DNA of 37,080 bases, from the NCBI RefSeq assembly GCF_002095485.1, contig NZ_MLFS01000051.1, positions 1-37,080 of the forward strand, in the 5' to 3' direction. The translations under genes and the position numbers were made by a program. The notes under the pieces were generated by a model, which saw only the letters and a program-made list of their open reading frames with translations, had not been told where the DNA came from and did no database searches. This stretch comes from Pantoea wallisii (GTDB taxonomy: Bacteria; Pseudomonadota; Gammaproteobacteria; Enterobacterales; Enterobacteriaceae). Below are positions 19,277 through 27,496 of the stretch, one piece after another; the stretch's first letter is position 1, and each line of letters opens with the position of its first letter.

Positions 19277-20730
19277 ATGAATACGCAACGGAACGGCTTA
19301 ACTACCCGGCAGGCGCTGGATGAGCTGGAACGACTGTATGACGATGCGGTCAACGCCCTGCGCAGCGCGATACGTGATTTCACCGCACAGGGCACGCTGC
19401 CAGATGAGGCAGCGCGCCAGCAGGGGCTGTTTGTCTATCCGGAACTGCGCATCACCTGGCAGGGCGAAGGCCCACAGCAAAACCGCACCCGCGCCTGGGG
19501 CCGTTTTACGCATACTGGCCGCTACAGCACCACCATTACCCGCCCTGCGCTGTTACGACACTATCTCAGCGAACAGCTGCAGATGATTGAAAAAGAGTAT
19601 GACGTGCTGATTGAGGTGGGGCCGTCACAGCAGGAGATCCCTTTCCCATATGTGATTGATGGCTCTGATCTGTCGCTGGACCGCTCAATGAGCGCCAGCA
19701 TCGCCCGCCATTTTCCCACCACTGAGCTCTCACAGATTGGTGATGAGACGGCTGACGGGCTGTTCCACGCCGACGCCATTTTCCCGCTGTCGCACTTCGA
19801 TGCGCTGCGCACCGATTTCTCGCTGGCACGTCTGCGCCACTACACCGGCACCGCCGTTGAACATTTCCAGCCCTTTGTGCTGTTTACCAACTATACGCGC
19901 TACGTCGATGAGTTTGTGCGCTGGGCCATTGAGCAAGTTCAGGACCCGAATACGCCTTACGACAGCCTGGCCTGCGCCGGGGATGTGGTGATCACGGCGG
20001 AAACGGCAGACCCGACTGCGATGATGTCCGACCTGGCGTGGAAGAAGCATCAGATGCCGGCCTGGCACCTGACTTCGCCGAACCGGCGCGGCATCACGCT
20101 GGTGAATATCGGCGTGGGCCCATCAAATGCCAAGACGATTTGCGATCACCTCGCGGTGGTGCGCCCGCACGCGTGCTGATGATTGGCCACTGCGGCGGAC
20201 TGCGTGAGAGTCAGCGCATTGGCGACTACGTGCTGGCCCATGCTTATCTGCGTGACGATCACGTGCTGGATAGCGTGCTGCCGCCGGATATCCCGATCCC
20301 GAGCATTGCGGAAGTTCAGCGTGCCCTGTATGACGCCACCAAGTCAGTGAGCGGTATGCCGGGTGAAGAGGTTAAACAGCGCCTGCGAACCGGTACGGTC
20401 GTTACCACCGACGATCGTAACTGGGAGTTGCGCTACTCGGCGTCGGCGCTGCGCTTTAACCTTAGCCGCGCAGTGGCGGTCGATATGGAGAGCGCCACCA
20501 TTGCCGCACAGGGTTACCGCTTCCGGGTCCCTTACGGCACGCTGCTGTGCGTCTCTGATAAACCGCTGCACGGTGAGATCAAGCTGCCCGGTCAGGCGAA
20601 CCGCTTCTATGAGGGGGCAATCTCAGAGCACCTGCAGATTGGTATCTGTGCAGTTGAACTGCTGCGCGCTGAAGGCGATAAGCTGCACTCCAGGAAGCTG
20701 CGCACCTTTAACGAACCGCCGTTCAGATAA
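19277..20730 (+). CDS. amn: AMP nucleosidase Amn (single-base frameshift)
   Basis: A cytoplasmic enzyme that hydrolyses AMP to adenine and ribose 5-phosphate. The start at 19277 (MNTQRNGLTTRQALDELERLYDD) has AAGGAG 5-6 bases upstream. The first frame runs to GPSNAKTICDHLAVVRPHA and then stops. The remainder, from LMIGHCGGLRESQRIGDYVLAHAY to the end FNEPPFR, is in another frame. Adding one G at about 20175 (GTGCTG to GTGGCTG) gives RPHAWLMIGHCGG and 484 residues, exactly the E. coli length. The C-terminal purine-nucleoside-phosphorylase-like catalytic domain contains AVDMESATIAAQGYRF. In E. coli, amn lies close to yeeO, as here apart from the liv operon. Confidence 0.93.
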
Positions 20731-20740
20731 CGCCGGATGC

Positions 20741-20762
20741 GCCGGCCCTGCCCGGGGCCGGC
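20741..20762. terminator. GC-rich hairpin after amn
   Basis: GCCGGCCC / GGGCCGGC forms an 8-bp perfect stem around a 6-base loop, 10 bases after the amn stop and preceded by a REP-like CGCCGGATGC. There is no T-tract. It sits between two convergent genes and could slow or protect either transcript. Confidence 0.55.
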
Positions 20763-20779
20763 CACGCTGTGGATAGCGT

Positions 20780-21172
20780 TCAGATCTTTAGCACCGCGAC
20801 TTTCACAAACCAGGCGAGTACCGCGAGGATGGCCGGCACCATGATGCTCCAGGTCAGCCGATCGTTTAATCTGTCAAATCTCATGTCAATGTTGTCAAAC
20901 TTCCTGTCAATGTTGTCAAACTTCCTGTCAATGTTTTCAAACCTCGCTTCAAACTTCCTTTCCATCTGTACAAATTTATTGTCCACGCGCCTCTCCAGCT
21001 GACCGATCTCGCCGATAAGCTCAAGATGTAACAGCCCCTGCTCCGTGCGCAAATCGGCAATATCTGCCTTCGTCGCAATGTGTTCCGCTTGCGCGGTTAA
21101 GACCGCCACGTCCTGCTGTAGTAGCCGGGTGGTTCTCTCCAGTCCGTCAATGCGTTTAGTTAACTTTTCCAT
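20780..21172 (-). CDS. Coiled-coil protein with a C-terminal membrane anchor, function unknown
   Basis: A 130-residue protein starting MEKLTKRIDGLERTTRLL. Residues about 1-100 are strongly charged and heptad-like (LLQQDVAVLTAQAEHI, ELIGEIGQLERRVDNKF) and include three near-identical seven-residue units of the type KFDNIDR. The C-terminal 22 residues (SIMVPAILAVLAWFVKVAVLKI) form a single hydrophobic segment, suggesting a tail-anchored inner-membrane protein. The start at 21172 follows GGGAG at about 9 bases; the frame continues upstream to 21265 without better evidence. Similar coiled-coil/tail-anchor proteins occur as hypotheticals in enterobacteria. No function is assigned. It is convergent with amn. 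Confidence 0.72.
   Translation of the reverse strand: MEKLTKRIDGLERTTRLLQQDVAVLTAQAEHIATKADIADLRTEQGLLHLELIGEIGQLERRVDNKFVQMERKFEARFENIDRKFDNIDRKFDNIDMRFDRLNDRLTWSIMVPAILAVLAWFVKVAVLKI
20880..20942 (-). repeat. Three tandem 21-base repeats inside the coiled-coil gene
   Basis: On the plus strand the unit TTCCTGTCAATGTTGTCAAAC occurs three times in tandem with few differences. It encodes the KFDNIDR/KFENIDR heptads of the coiled coil. A partial fourth unit may follow (CTCGCTTCAAACTTCC). Unit number could vary between strains. Confidence 0.8.
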
Positions 21173-21618
21173 TTGAGGTTCTCCCCGGTCTCTTCGCGTA
21201 TAAATAACGGGCCGTTTCACGTGGCACAGCGTGTAAATGGCGTTATCCATTCTCTCTCCCGTCACCTGACATCCCGTACCCTTGCGTTACCCTCACGCTA
21301 TTAAAGCAGACCGGCGCGCGGTAAACATTCCACGTTCCCGCCATTCGCAGTAAAAAAATTGCGCTGGTGGATTTCATGGCAGCGTTTAGCCCCTGTCGTT
21401 TGGCAGACTGCACGTATAGCGTCGCAGAAAAACTTACAGGAAAAGGCAGTAAGGAGATGGAGGGCAAATGATGGCCAGCAACGAAATCAGCCATGTGTTT
21501 AGAGGAGCCTTTCATGCTGTATGTCGGCCTGGCTACTGAAGGAGAGATTGATGTTCAATAGCCAAACCCGTCACTAACGTACCTGACGCAGAGCTGACGT
21601 CGCCCGTACCGGCGCGTG
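21173..21618. other. 446-base intergenic region, no convincing gene
   Basis: A 90-codon minus-strand open frame (21243-21515) lacks recognisable domains and a ribosome-binding site. On the plus strand two very short frames have good Shine-Dalgarno motifs: 21468-21539 (23 codons) after GGAGGG, and 21514-21561 (15 codons, MLYVGLATEGEIDVQ) after AGAGGAG. Neither resembles anything known to me. No terminator or operator was identified. Confidence 0.4.
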
Positions 21619-21966
21619 CTAACTCTTTTTATAGAGCATCGATTTTAAATCGGCAAAGGGATTATAGGTTGCTGCACCGACATCCTTTTGCGCATCCTCA
21701 CCCGCCACAACGTTGGTGCCATACTGATCGGCCTCTGTGTACTTCGAGTGCTCGTGATCGTGACAATAGAGGCACAGTAGCTCCCAGTTACTGCCATCTT
21801 CAGGGTTATTGGTATGGTCGTGATCGATATGGTGAACCGTTAATTCACGCAGGTTGGAGTAAACAAACTCGCGCGAACAGCGTCCGCACACCCAGGGATA
21901 GATTTTTAACGCCTTCTCACGATAGCCGCTTTCCAGCCGGGAGTAATTTTTAGGGATCAGAGCCAT
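21619..21966 (-). CDS. yajD: HNH nuclease family protein YajD
   Basis: A small HNH-fold protein of 115 residues, nearly identical to E. coli YajD from ALIPKNYSRLESGYREKALKIYPWVCGRCSREF to YNPFADLKSML. The zinc-binding CGRC and CLYC cysteines and the HNH core VHHIDHDHTNNPEDGSNWELLCLYCHDHEH are intact. The biological substrate is not established. The family length and start are conserved. It stands alone, with 160 bases to the upstream permease gene stop. Confidence 0.95.
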   Translation of the reverse strand: MALIPKNYSRLESGYREKALKIYPWVCGRCSREFVYSNLRELTVHHIDHDHTNNPEDGSNWELLCLYCHDHEHSKYTEADQYGTNVVAGEDAQKDVGAATYNPFADLKSMLYKKS

Positions 21967-22094
21967 TGCCGATAATACCTGTTAAAAAGGGAGAAACATC
22001 ATTGTGTGTCAGGCAGGCTAGCTCGCTTAAGGGGGAACATCAAGCGCGATAAGCCGTGTCGCATGGGTTGATGCATTCGCGTATCACAGCAGAC

Positions 22095-22118
22095 ACGGAA
22101 GCCCGGGCGGGCTTCCGT
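22095..22118 (-). terminator. Hairpin after the purine permease gene
   Basis: ACGGAAGCCC / GGGCTTCCGT forms a 10-bp perfect stem with a 4-base loop, 9 bases beyond the permease stop. It has no T-tract on the minus strand. It is probably a terminator or 3'-end stabiliser. Confidence 0.65.
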
Positions 22119-22126
22119 TTCCTTCA

Positions 22127-23421
22127 TCAGGCGCTTAACCAGCCCAGCTTGATGACAAACAGCACAGAGAGGATTACCAGGGCGGCATTGATCTCTTTGG
22201 TGCGGCCGCTCAGCAGTTTTACGACCGTCCAGGTAATAAAGCCAAAAGCAATACCGTTGGCGATGGAGTAGGTCAGCGGCATCGTTAATGCCGTCACCGT
22301 TACCGGCGCGGCGGTGGTCACATCTTTCCAGTCAATCTCTGCCAGGCCGGACGCCATCAGTACGGCCACAAACAGCAGTGCAGGCGCGGTCGCATAAACC
22401 GGTACGCTGCCCGCCAGCGGCGAGAAGAACAGGCTGAGCAGGAACAGGATTGCCACGACGATGGCCGTCAGACCGGTACGGCCGCCGGCGCTCACGCCAG
22501 CCGCAGACTCCACGTAGCTGGTGGTGGTTGAGGTCCCCAGCAGCGAGCCAAACAGGGCGGCGGCACTGTCGGCGATCAACGCCCGGCCCATCTTCGGCAC
22601 GTTACCCTGCTCATCGGCCAGGCCGGCACGTTTGGTCACGCCCAGCAGCGTACCGGTGTTATCGAAGACATCCACAAACAGGAAAGCGAAGATCACACTG
22701 ACCAGGCCCACGTTGAAGGCGCCCGCAATGTCCAGCTGCATAAAGGTCGGCGCAATCGACGGTGGCGCGGAGAATACGCCGCCAAACGGCGTCAGGCCAA
22801 TGCCCATCGAGATAAAGGTGACAACCAGAATACCGATCAGCACCGCGCCGGTGACGCGACGCGCTTCCAGCACCACAATGATAAAGAAGCCGAGCAGCGC
22901 CAGCAGCGGGCCCGGTTTAGTCAAATCGCCCAGGCCCACCAGCGTCGCCGGATTGTCCACCACGATGCCCGCGCCTTCCAGCGCAATCAGCGCCAGAAAC
23001 AGGCCAATACCGGCGGCAATGCCGGCACGCAGCGGCAGGGGAATGCTGGCAATAATCCACTCACGGATTTTGAAAATCGACAGGGCAAAGAAGATCACGG
23101 CCGAGAGGAACACCGCACCCAGCGCAATCTGCCAGGTGTAACCCATGTGCAGCACCACGGTGTAGGTGAAGAAGGCGTTGAGCCCCATGCCTGGCGCCAG
23201 CGCAATGGGATAGTTTGCAATCAGGCCCATCAAAATTGACCCGATCGCTGCCGCCAGACAGGTGGCGACAAAGACCGAGCCTTATCCATACCGGTCGCGC
23301 CCAGAATGCTCGGGTTTACAAACAGGATATAGGCCATCGCCAGGAAGGTGGTGATCCCGGCAATGATCTCCGTACGCACCGTGGTGTTGTGCGCTTTCAG
23401 TTTGAAGAGTTTTTCTAACAT
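22127..23421 (-). CDS. NCS2 (AzgA-type) purine permease, adenine permease-like (single-base frameshift)
   Basis: A proton-coupled nucleobase permease of the inner membrane. It begins MLEKLFKLKAHNTTVRTEIIAGITTFLAMAYILFVNPSILG and, after the frameshift, continues SVFVATCLAAAIGSILMGLIANYPIALAPGMGLNAFFTYTVV. Conserved transport motifs include FLFVDVFDNTGTLLGVTKRAGL and GTSTTTSYVESAAGVSAGGRTGLTAIV. The overall pattern is nearest E. coli AdeP/AdeQ, but the substrate is not certain. The frame breaks where AAGGGC is expected and AAGGC is read (plus 23280-23281). One added C (plus strand) restores 431 residues. The start at 23421 has GAGAG about 7 bases upstream. Confidence 0.9.
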
Positions 23422-23837
23422 CATCATCTCTCGTGAGCGGAGACGGCGCAGAGCCGTTCTCACTTGCCAATGTGGTTAACCGCTGATTTATTGTATTGAT
23501 GAAAGCGAGCACGCCAGACGCAAGGTTTCACACCTTCCGCTTTCCCCTGTCTGCATAGCAAGCGCTATGCCACTCCTGTAGGCAATCGATTACGCGTCAG
23601 AATACCACTGCAGTTAAGATAATTCTGAACCCGCACGAGGCGCGATTATGGTGCATTGCCCCGCTGCTGCGCAATCGTTTTCCCTGCCTCAATAGTCACG
23701 CGACGAAATATTGCGGTAACGCACGCTTTCACACTCTGCCAGGCGATGCCGCTCACGTTTCTGATGCTGCAGTGAGCGGTTAAAAAACGCCGGGTTACAC
23801 TGCCTTTAACCCTTTCGCTACAAAAAGAGGCAGTGCA
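23422..23837. promoter_or_regulatory. Divergent intergenic region between the purine permease and the response regulator
   Basis: A 416-base region without a gene. It holds the candidate PurR operator at 23580-23595. Near the response regulator, TACACT at about 23797 could be a -10 element. AGAGG 7 bases before its ATG is the ribosome-binding site. Nothing else was recognised between about 23600 and 23780. Confidence 0.5.
23580..23595. promoter_or_regulatory. Candidate PurR operator
   Basis: AGGCAATCGATTACGC resembles the 16-base PurR consensus ACGCAAACGTTTTCGT, with the central CG and most half-site positions conserved; known sites such as that of glyA show similar variants. It lies about 160 bases upstream of a purine permease gene, a class often controlled by PurR. 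The assignment rests on sequence resemblance only. Confidence 0.5.
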
Positions 23838-24584
23838 ATGAAGCCCGCGATTCTGGTCGTTGATGATGATCGTGCCATCTGTGAATTACTGCACGATGTG
23901 CTGAGTGAACATGTGTTTACCGTCTACAGCTGTCATCAGGGACGTGATGCGCTGGGGCTGCTGGCACAGCATCCGGAAATTTCACTGGTGATGCTGGATA
24001 TGATGTTGCCGGATACCAACGGCCTGCTGGTGCTGCAGCAGATGCAGCGTCAGCGTCCCGATGTGCTGGTGATCATGCTAACCGGCATGGGCTCGGAAGC
24101 GGATATGGTGGTGGGGCTGGAGATGGGCGCAGACGACTACATCGCCAAACCGTTTAATCCGCGTGTGGTGGTGGCGCGCGCCCGTGCCGCTCTGCGTCGC
24201 TGCGGACGTCTTGCCCAGCCGGAGAGCGTGACGGAAGAGGGCTGGCAGTTTAACGGCTGGCGGCTGGATGATGCGCGCTGCCAGCTGTTTAATCCACAGC
24301 GCGAGAGCGTCCCGCTGACGCAGGGCGAATATACCCTGCTGCGTGCGCTGGTTGCCCACGCGCGTAAGGTGCTGACGCGCGATCAGCTGCTGGAGCTGAC
24401 ACACAGCGAAAGTCTGGATGTCTTCGACCGCACCATTGACGTGCTGATCATGCGGCTGCGGCGCAAAATTGAAGCGAATCCGCACCAGCCAAGCCTGATT
24501 CGTACCATACGCGGGCTGGGCTATGTGTTCTCTGCTGACGTGATGCGCCCGCCCTCACCGGCGCGGGAGACGCAAATTGCCTGA
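23838..24584 (+). CDS. OmpR-family two-component response regulator
   Basis: A DNA-binding response regulator of 248 residues. The receiver domain (about 1-120) shows the acidic cluster Asp9-Asp10-Asp11, the phosphoacceptor Asp54 in MLDMMLPDTNG, Thr82 in MLTGMG and Lys104 in IAKPFNP. The C-terminal winged helix (about 140-238) contains LTQGEYTLLRALVAHARKVLTRDQLLELTH, RTIDVLIMRLRRKIE and IRTIRGLGYVFSADV. No kinase gene is adjacent. The likely partner is the hybrid kinase at 29178, on the other side of the sugar transport genes. It converges on the isomerase gene, with a 49-base gap. Confidence 0.93.
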   Translation: MKPAILVVDDDRAICELLHDVLSEHVFTVYSCHQGRDALGLLAQHPEISLVMLDMMLPDTNGLLVLQQMQRQRPDVLVIMLTGMGSEADMVVGLEMGADDYIAKPFNPRVVVARARAALRRCGRLAQPESVTEEGWQFNGWRLDDARCQLFNPQRESVPLTQGEYTLLRALVAHARKVLTRDQLLELTHSESLDVFDRTIDVLIMRLRRKIEANPHQPSLIRTIRGLGYVFSADVMRPPSPARETQIA

Positions 24585-24633
24585 GCCATCCGGCGCTGCA
24601 TCTGGCTAAACGTGCAGGCGCGTGCTTCGCCTG

Positions 24634-25316
24634 TCAGGCCAGCCAGCGGTGATATTCGTTGCACAACAGCCAGCGCGGCGCTTCATCTTCATCTATCGGG
24701 TTGAAACGGGCCAGCGGCGTGAGGAACACGTTGTCGTGCTCATCGTCATTGGGCATGGAGACTTCGCCGACCAGCACATCGCCATAGCCCTCCTCCCCCC
24801 AAAAGCTATGCCAGATGCCGGGCAGCAGCGTGACGCTCTCTCCCGGTGACAGGCGCAGCTGTGCGCCCGCCGCGTGTGTCTGCCGGATGCCGTCGAGCGT
24901 GACGTTAACCGGGGAGTCTGCCAGCCGATCGCCCTCACGGTTGTGCAGCGTCACAATCAGATTGCCGCCGCCACGGTTAATGATGTCCTCCATCTTTTGC
25001 GGATGGTAGTGCATCGGCGTCACCTGCCCTTCGCGCACGTGCATAATCTTCTCGGCATAGGGTTTGCCCCACGGCTGACCGCCGCGCGAACCGTTGCGCA
25101 GGGTAAACAGGGTGAGGCCGCTTTGGGCGAAATCGTCTGCGCCGAAGCTGGTGACATCCCAGCCAGATGCAGCGCCAGCAGTTCGTCGGCGGCGGCGCGG
25201 TCAAGTGCGCGCCACTGGCTCAGGCCATAGTCTGCCCATGGCGGCAGGTGCACATCCTGGCGCATAAAGAATTTGCGGGTACGTTGTAAGATCGCATTCA
25301 CTTCAGAGCGTTGCAT
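24634..25316 (-). CDS. D-lyxose/D-mannose ketol-isomerase, cupin family (single-base frameshift)
   Basis: A cupin-fold metal-dependent isomerase resembling the D-lyxose isomerase of pathogenic E. coli, which interconverts D-lyxose/D-xylulose and D-mannose/D-fructose. The N-terminal part (from 25316, MQRSEVNAILQRTRKFF) runs to ELLALHL. The rest (VREGQVTPMHYHPQKMEDIINRGGGNLIV, with metal-binding His-x-His and Glu, and the later His in LLPGIWHSFWGEEGYGDVLVGEV) is in another frame. One missing C at plus 25163-25164 (minus CTGGGCTGG read as CTGGCTGG) restores HLGWDVTSFGADDF and 227 residues, the family length. It is the last gene of the sugar operon. Confidence 0.88.
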
Positions 25317-25343
25317 GAAAGCTCCTCACGTCAGGGGCGGGAT

Positions 25344-25378
25344 CCCTCCGGGCGGCGCATAAATGCGTGCCCGGAGGG
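25344..25378 (-). other. Strong intercistronic hairpin between the sugar-binding protein and isomerase genes
   Basis: CCCTCCGGGC / GCCCGGAGGG gives a 10-bp perfect stem. Inside it a second helix CGCAT / ATGCG closes on a two-base loop, making one long interrupted hairpin. It begins 9 bases after the binding-protein stop and ends 27 bases before the isomerase ATG. There is no T-tract, so partial attenuation or 3'-end protection is more likely than full termination. Confidence 0.7.
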
Positions 25379-25387
25379 GAGACGCAC

Positions 25388-26326
25388 TTATTTCACGGTC
25401 CAGCCTTTATAGCTGCCGACGCTGTTACGATCGATCAGCGTCACCGGAATCAATACCGGCTTATCCGGCGCCGGTTTGCCCTGCAGGATGTCATAACCAA
25501 TCTCTACCGCTTTCGCCGCCATCACCTGCGGGTCCTGCGCTGGGGTTGCCACGAACAGCGAGCCCTTACGCTTCAGCGCCTCTTCGCCATCCGGCGATCC
25601 ATCGACGCCCACAATAAAGAATTCGTTACGCTGCGCCTGTTTTGCCGCCAGATCGGCCCCGATAGCGGTCGGATCGTTGATGGCAAACACGGCATCAATT
25701 TTCGGATTCGCCGACAGCAGGCCGGTCATCACTTCCAGTCCGCCTTCGCGGCTGCCTTTGGCATTCTGGTTGTAAGAGAGCAGCTTAATGTCCGGATGGG
25801 TTTTCAGCTCGTTCATGCAGCCTTCCACACGGTTTTGCACTGCGGAGACCGGCGGTCCGTTAATGATCACCACGTTGCCTTTGGCTTTCAGGCGATCGGA
25901 GATGTATTTACAGGCCATTGCGCCGGCCTGGGTGTTATCAGAGGTGATGGTGGCATTGGCCCCGTCGGCCGCCACGTCAACCGCCACCACCACGATGCCC
26001 GCGTCACGCGCACGCTTTACCGCTGGCGCGATGCCTTTGGAGTCGGCGGCGTTGAGGATGATCATGTCAACTTTGGCGGCAATGAAGTTATCTATCTGCG
26101 CCACCTGCTGGCCGAGGTCATAGCCGCTGGAGACCAGCGTGACGTTGACCTTGTCGCCCGCCAGCTCCCGCGCCTTGAGTTCAGCGCCTTTGGTGATCTG
26201 CACGAAGAACGGGTTGGCGAGATCGCCCACGGTGACACCAATGGATTTCAGCTCTTTGGCCTGCACAAAAGGCGCACTGAACAGCGTGGCGGCCAGCAGT
26301 CCGGTAATAATCGGATTAAAACGCAT
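25388..26326 (-). CDS. Periplasmic sugar-binding protein (RbsB-like, ABC importer)
   Basis: The solute receptor of the sugar ABC importer (Peripla_BP_4 family), 312 residues. The ATG at 26326 gives a signal peptide (MRFNPIITGLLAATLFSAPFVQA) followed by KELKSIGVTVGDLANPFF. Ligand-domain blocks are DMIILNAADSKGIAPAVKRARDAGIVVVAVDV, ATITSDNTQAGAM, FAINDPTAIGADLAAKQA and FIVGVDGSPDGEEAL. AGGAG lies about 10 bases upstream. Linkage to a lyxose-type isomerase suggests a pentose or hexose ligand such as lyxose, mannose or a related sugar, but this is an inference. It is possibly also the sensor input for the nearby histidine kinase. Confidence 0.92.
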   Translation of the reverse strand: MRFNPIITGLLAATLFSAPFVQAKELKSIGVTVGDLANPFFVQITKGAELKARELAGDKVNVTLVSSGYDLGQQVAQIDNFIAAKVDMIILNAADSKGIAPAVKRARDAGIVVVAVDVAADGANATITSDNTQAGAMACKYISDRLKAKGNVVIINGPPVSAVQNRVEGCMNELKTHPDIKLLSYNQNAKGSREGGLEVMTGLLSANPKIDAVFAINDPTAIGADLAAKQAQRNEFFIVGVDGSPDGEEALKRKGSLFVATPAQDPQVMAAKAVEIGYDILQGKPAPDKPVLIPVTLIDRNSVGSYKGWTVK

Positions 26327-26402
26327 AGTCGATGTTCTCCTGCTTACTTCGTTTTTATCGGTGACCATAGGGTCACCACGGTTTTCAAGGGCGTATTGGC
26401 GC

Positions 26403-26501
26403 AGCTGGTTTGGTGACGGCCAGCGCGCAGCAACCGGAGCGTACTGAAGTACGTGAGGATTGCGAGCACTGCCCGGTGCCAAAATGGCAAATAAACCAGC
26501 T
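26403..26501. repeat. 99-base element with 9-bp terminal inverted repeats
   Basis: AGCTGGTTT at 26403-26411 is mirrored by AAACCAGCT at 26493-26501. The interior contains the palindrome GTACTgaAGTAC and further paired segments (GTGCC AAAAT GGCAA). The element starts two bases after the permease stop and fills most of the gap to the binding-protein gene. The organisation is like ERIC- or MITE-type intergenic repeats of enterobacteria. I have not seen a second copy in this window, so the repeat status is inferred from structure. Confidence 0.6.
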
Positions 26502-26503
26502 CT

Positions 26504-27486
26504 TCAACTCACGTGATGGCGGGTACGGTACTTGTCGATCAACACCGCGATAATGATCACCGCGCCCTTAATCACCAGTTGCCAGAAATAGGAGACCCCC
26601 ATCAGCGTCATGCCGTTATTCAGCGTGGCGATAATTAACGCACCAATCAGCGTGCCGGTAATAGTGCCGATGCCGCCCACAAAACTGGTACCGCCGAGGA
26701 TCACCGCTGCAATCGCATCCAGCTCATACCCCACGCCGAGGTTGCCGTTGGCGCTGTATAACCGTGAGGCGCTCATCAGGCCGCCGAGCCCGGAGAGCAG
26801 ACCGCTCATGGCGTAGACAAACACCAGCACCGCGCCCACTTTAATCCCGGTCAGGCGCGCGGCCTGCATGTTGCCGCCCACCGCGTAGATGTGCACACCC
26901 AGCGTGGTGCGGCGCAGGATGAACCAGCACAGCGCAATCACCGCAAAAGCGATGATGATCAGCCACGGCACCGGCCCCAGGTAACCGTTGCTATCCACTC
27001 AAAATTGATGTCGGAATTGATTACCGTGGTGCCATCCGCCAGCAGATAAGCCGCCCCGCGCAGCGCGGTATAGGTACCGAGCGTCACAATAAACGGTGGC
27101 AGACCGGCGCCGGCCACCAGCAGGCCGTTAAACAGGCCCATAATCAGGCCGGCTCCCAGCGCGGCGGGAATGGTCAGACCGGCAAACGCCGGATCAAGCG
27201 ATACCACCATGGCAACCACCGCCGTGGTCCCGAGCATGGAGCCGACGGAGAGATCGATACCGCCGGTCAGGATGACAAAGGTCATCCCCGCCGCCAGTAC
27301 GATATTGATTGAGGCCTGCCGGGTGATATTCAGCAGGTTGGCCTCGGTAAAGAAGTTTGGGGCGACAAAACCAAATACCGCCACGATCAGGATCAGAATC
27401 GGCAGGATGCCGACAGTTTGTAGCAGGTCACTCATCAACGCCCGTTTCAGCGTCGGGCTCTTGACGCGTGCGGTTTCACTGGTCAT
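26504..27486 (-). CDS. Sugar ABC transporter permease (RbsC-like, single-base frameshift)
   Basis: The inner-membrane permease of the sugar importer. The N-terminal part (from 27486) includes MSDLLQTVGILPILILI, ILTGGIDLSVGSMLGTTAVV and INSDINFEWI. The remainder (NGYLGPVPWLIII, RLTGIKVGAVLVFVYAMSG, AAVILGGTSFVGGIGTITGTLIGALI) is in another frame. One missing C at plus 26991 (minus ATAGGCAAC read as ATAGCAAC) joins them as FEWIGNGYLGPVPW and gives 327 residues, the usual RbsC size. It starts 10 bases after the ATPase gene stop. Confidence 0.9.
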
Positions 27487-27496
27487 CGCGATCTCC

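Noticed and set aside
20160..20185. Programmed frameshift in amn
   Set aside because: There is no slippery heptamer or stimulatory structure, and E. coli amn is a single frame. Identical single G/C losses in seven other genes point to sequencing error.
21243..21515. 90-codon minus-strand open frame between the coiled-coil gene and yajD
   Set aside because: There is no recognisable domain and no ribosome-binding site; the composition looks random.
23422..23837. Purine riboswitch in front of the permease gene
   Set aside because: No conserved purine aptamer core was seen, and such riboswitches are not usual in enterobacteria. A PurR-like site is a better explanation.
25367..26416. Long plus-strand open frame (349 codons) antisense to the sugar-binding protein
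   Set aside because: It is a complement-strand shadow of a clearly recognisable RbsB-like gene and has no domain or ribosome-binding site.
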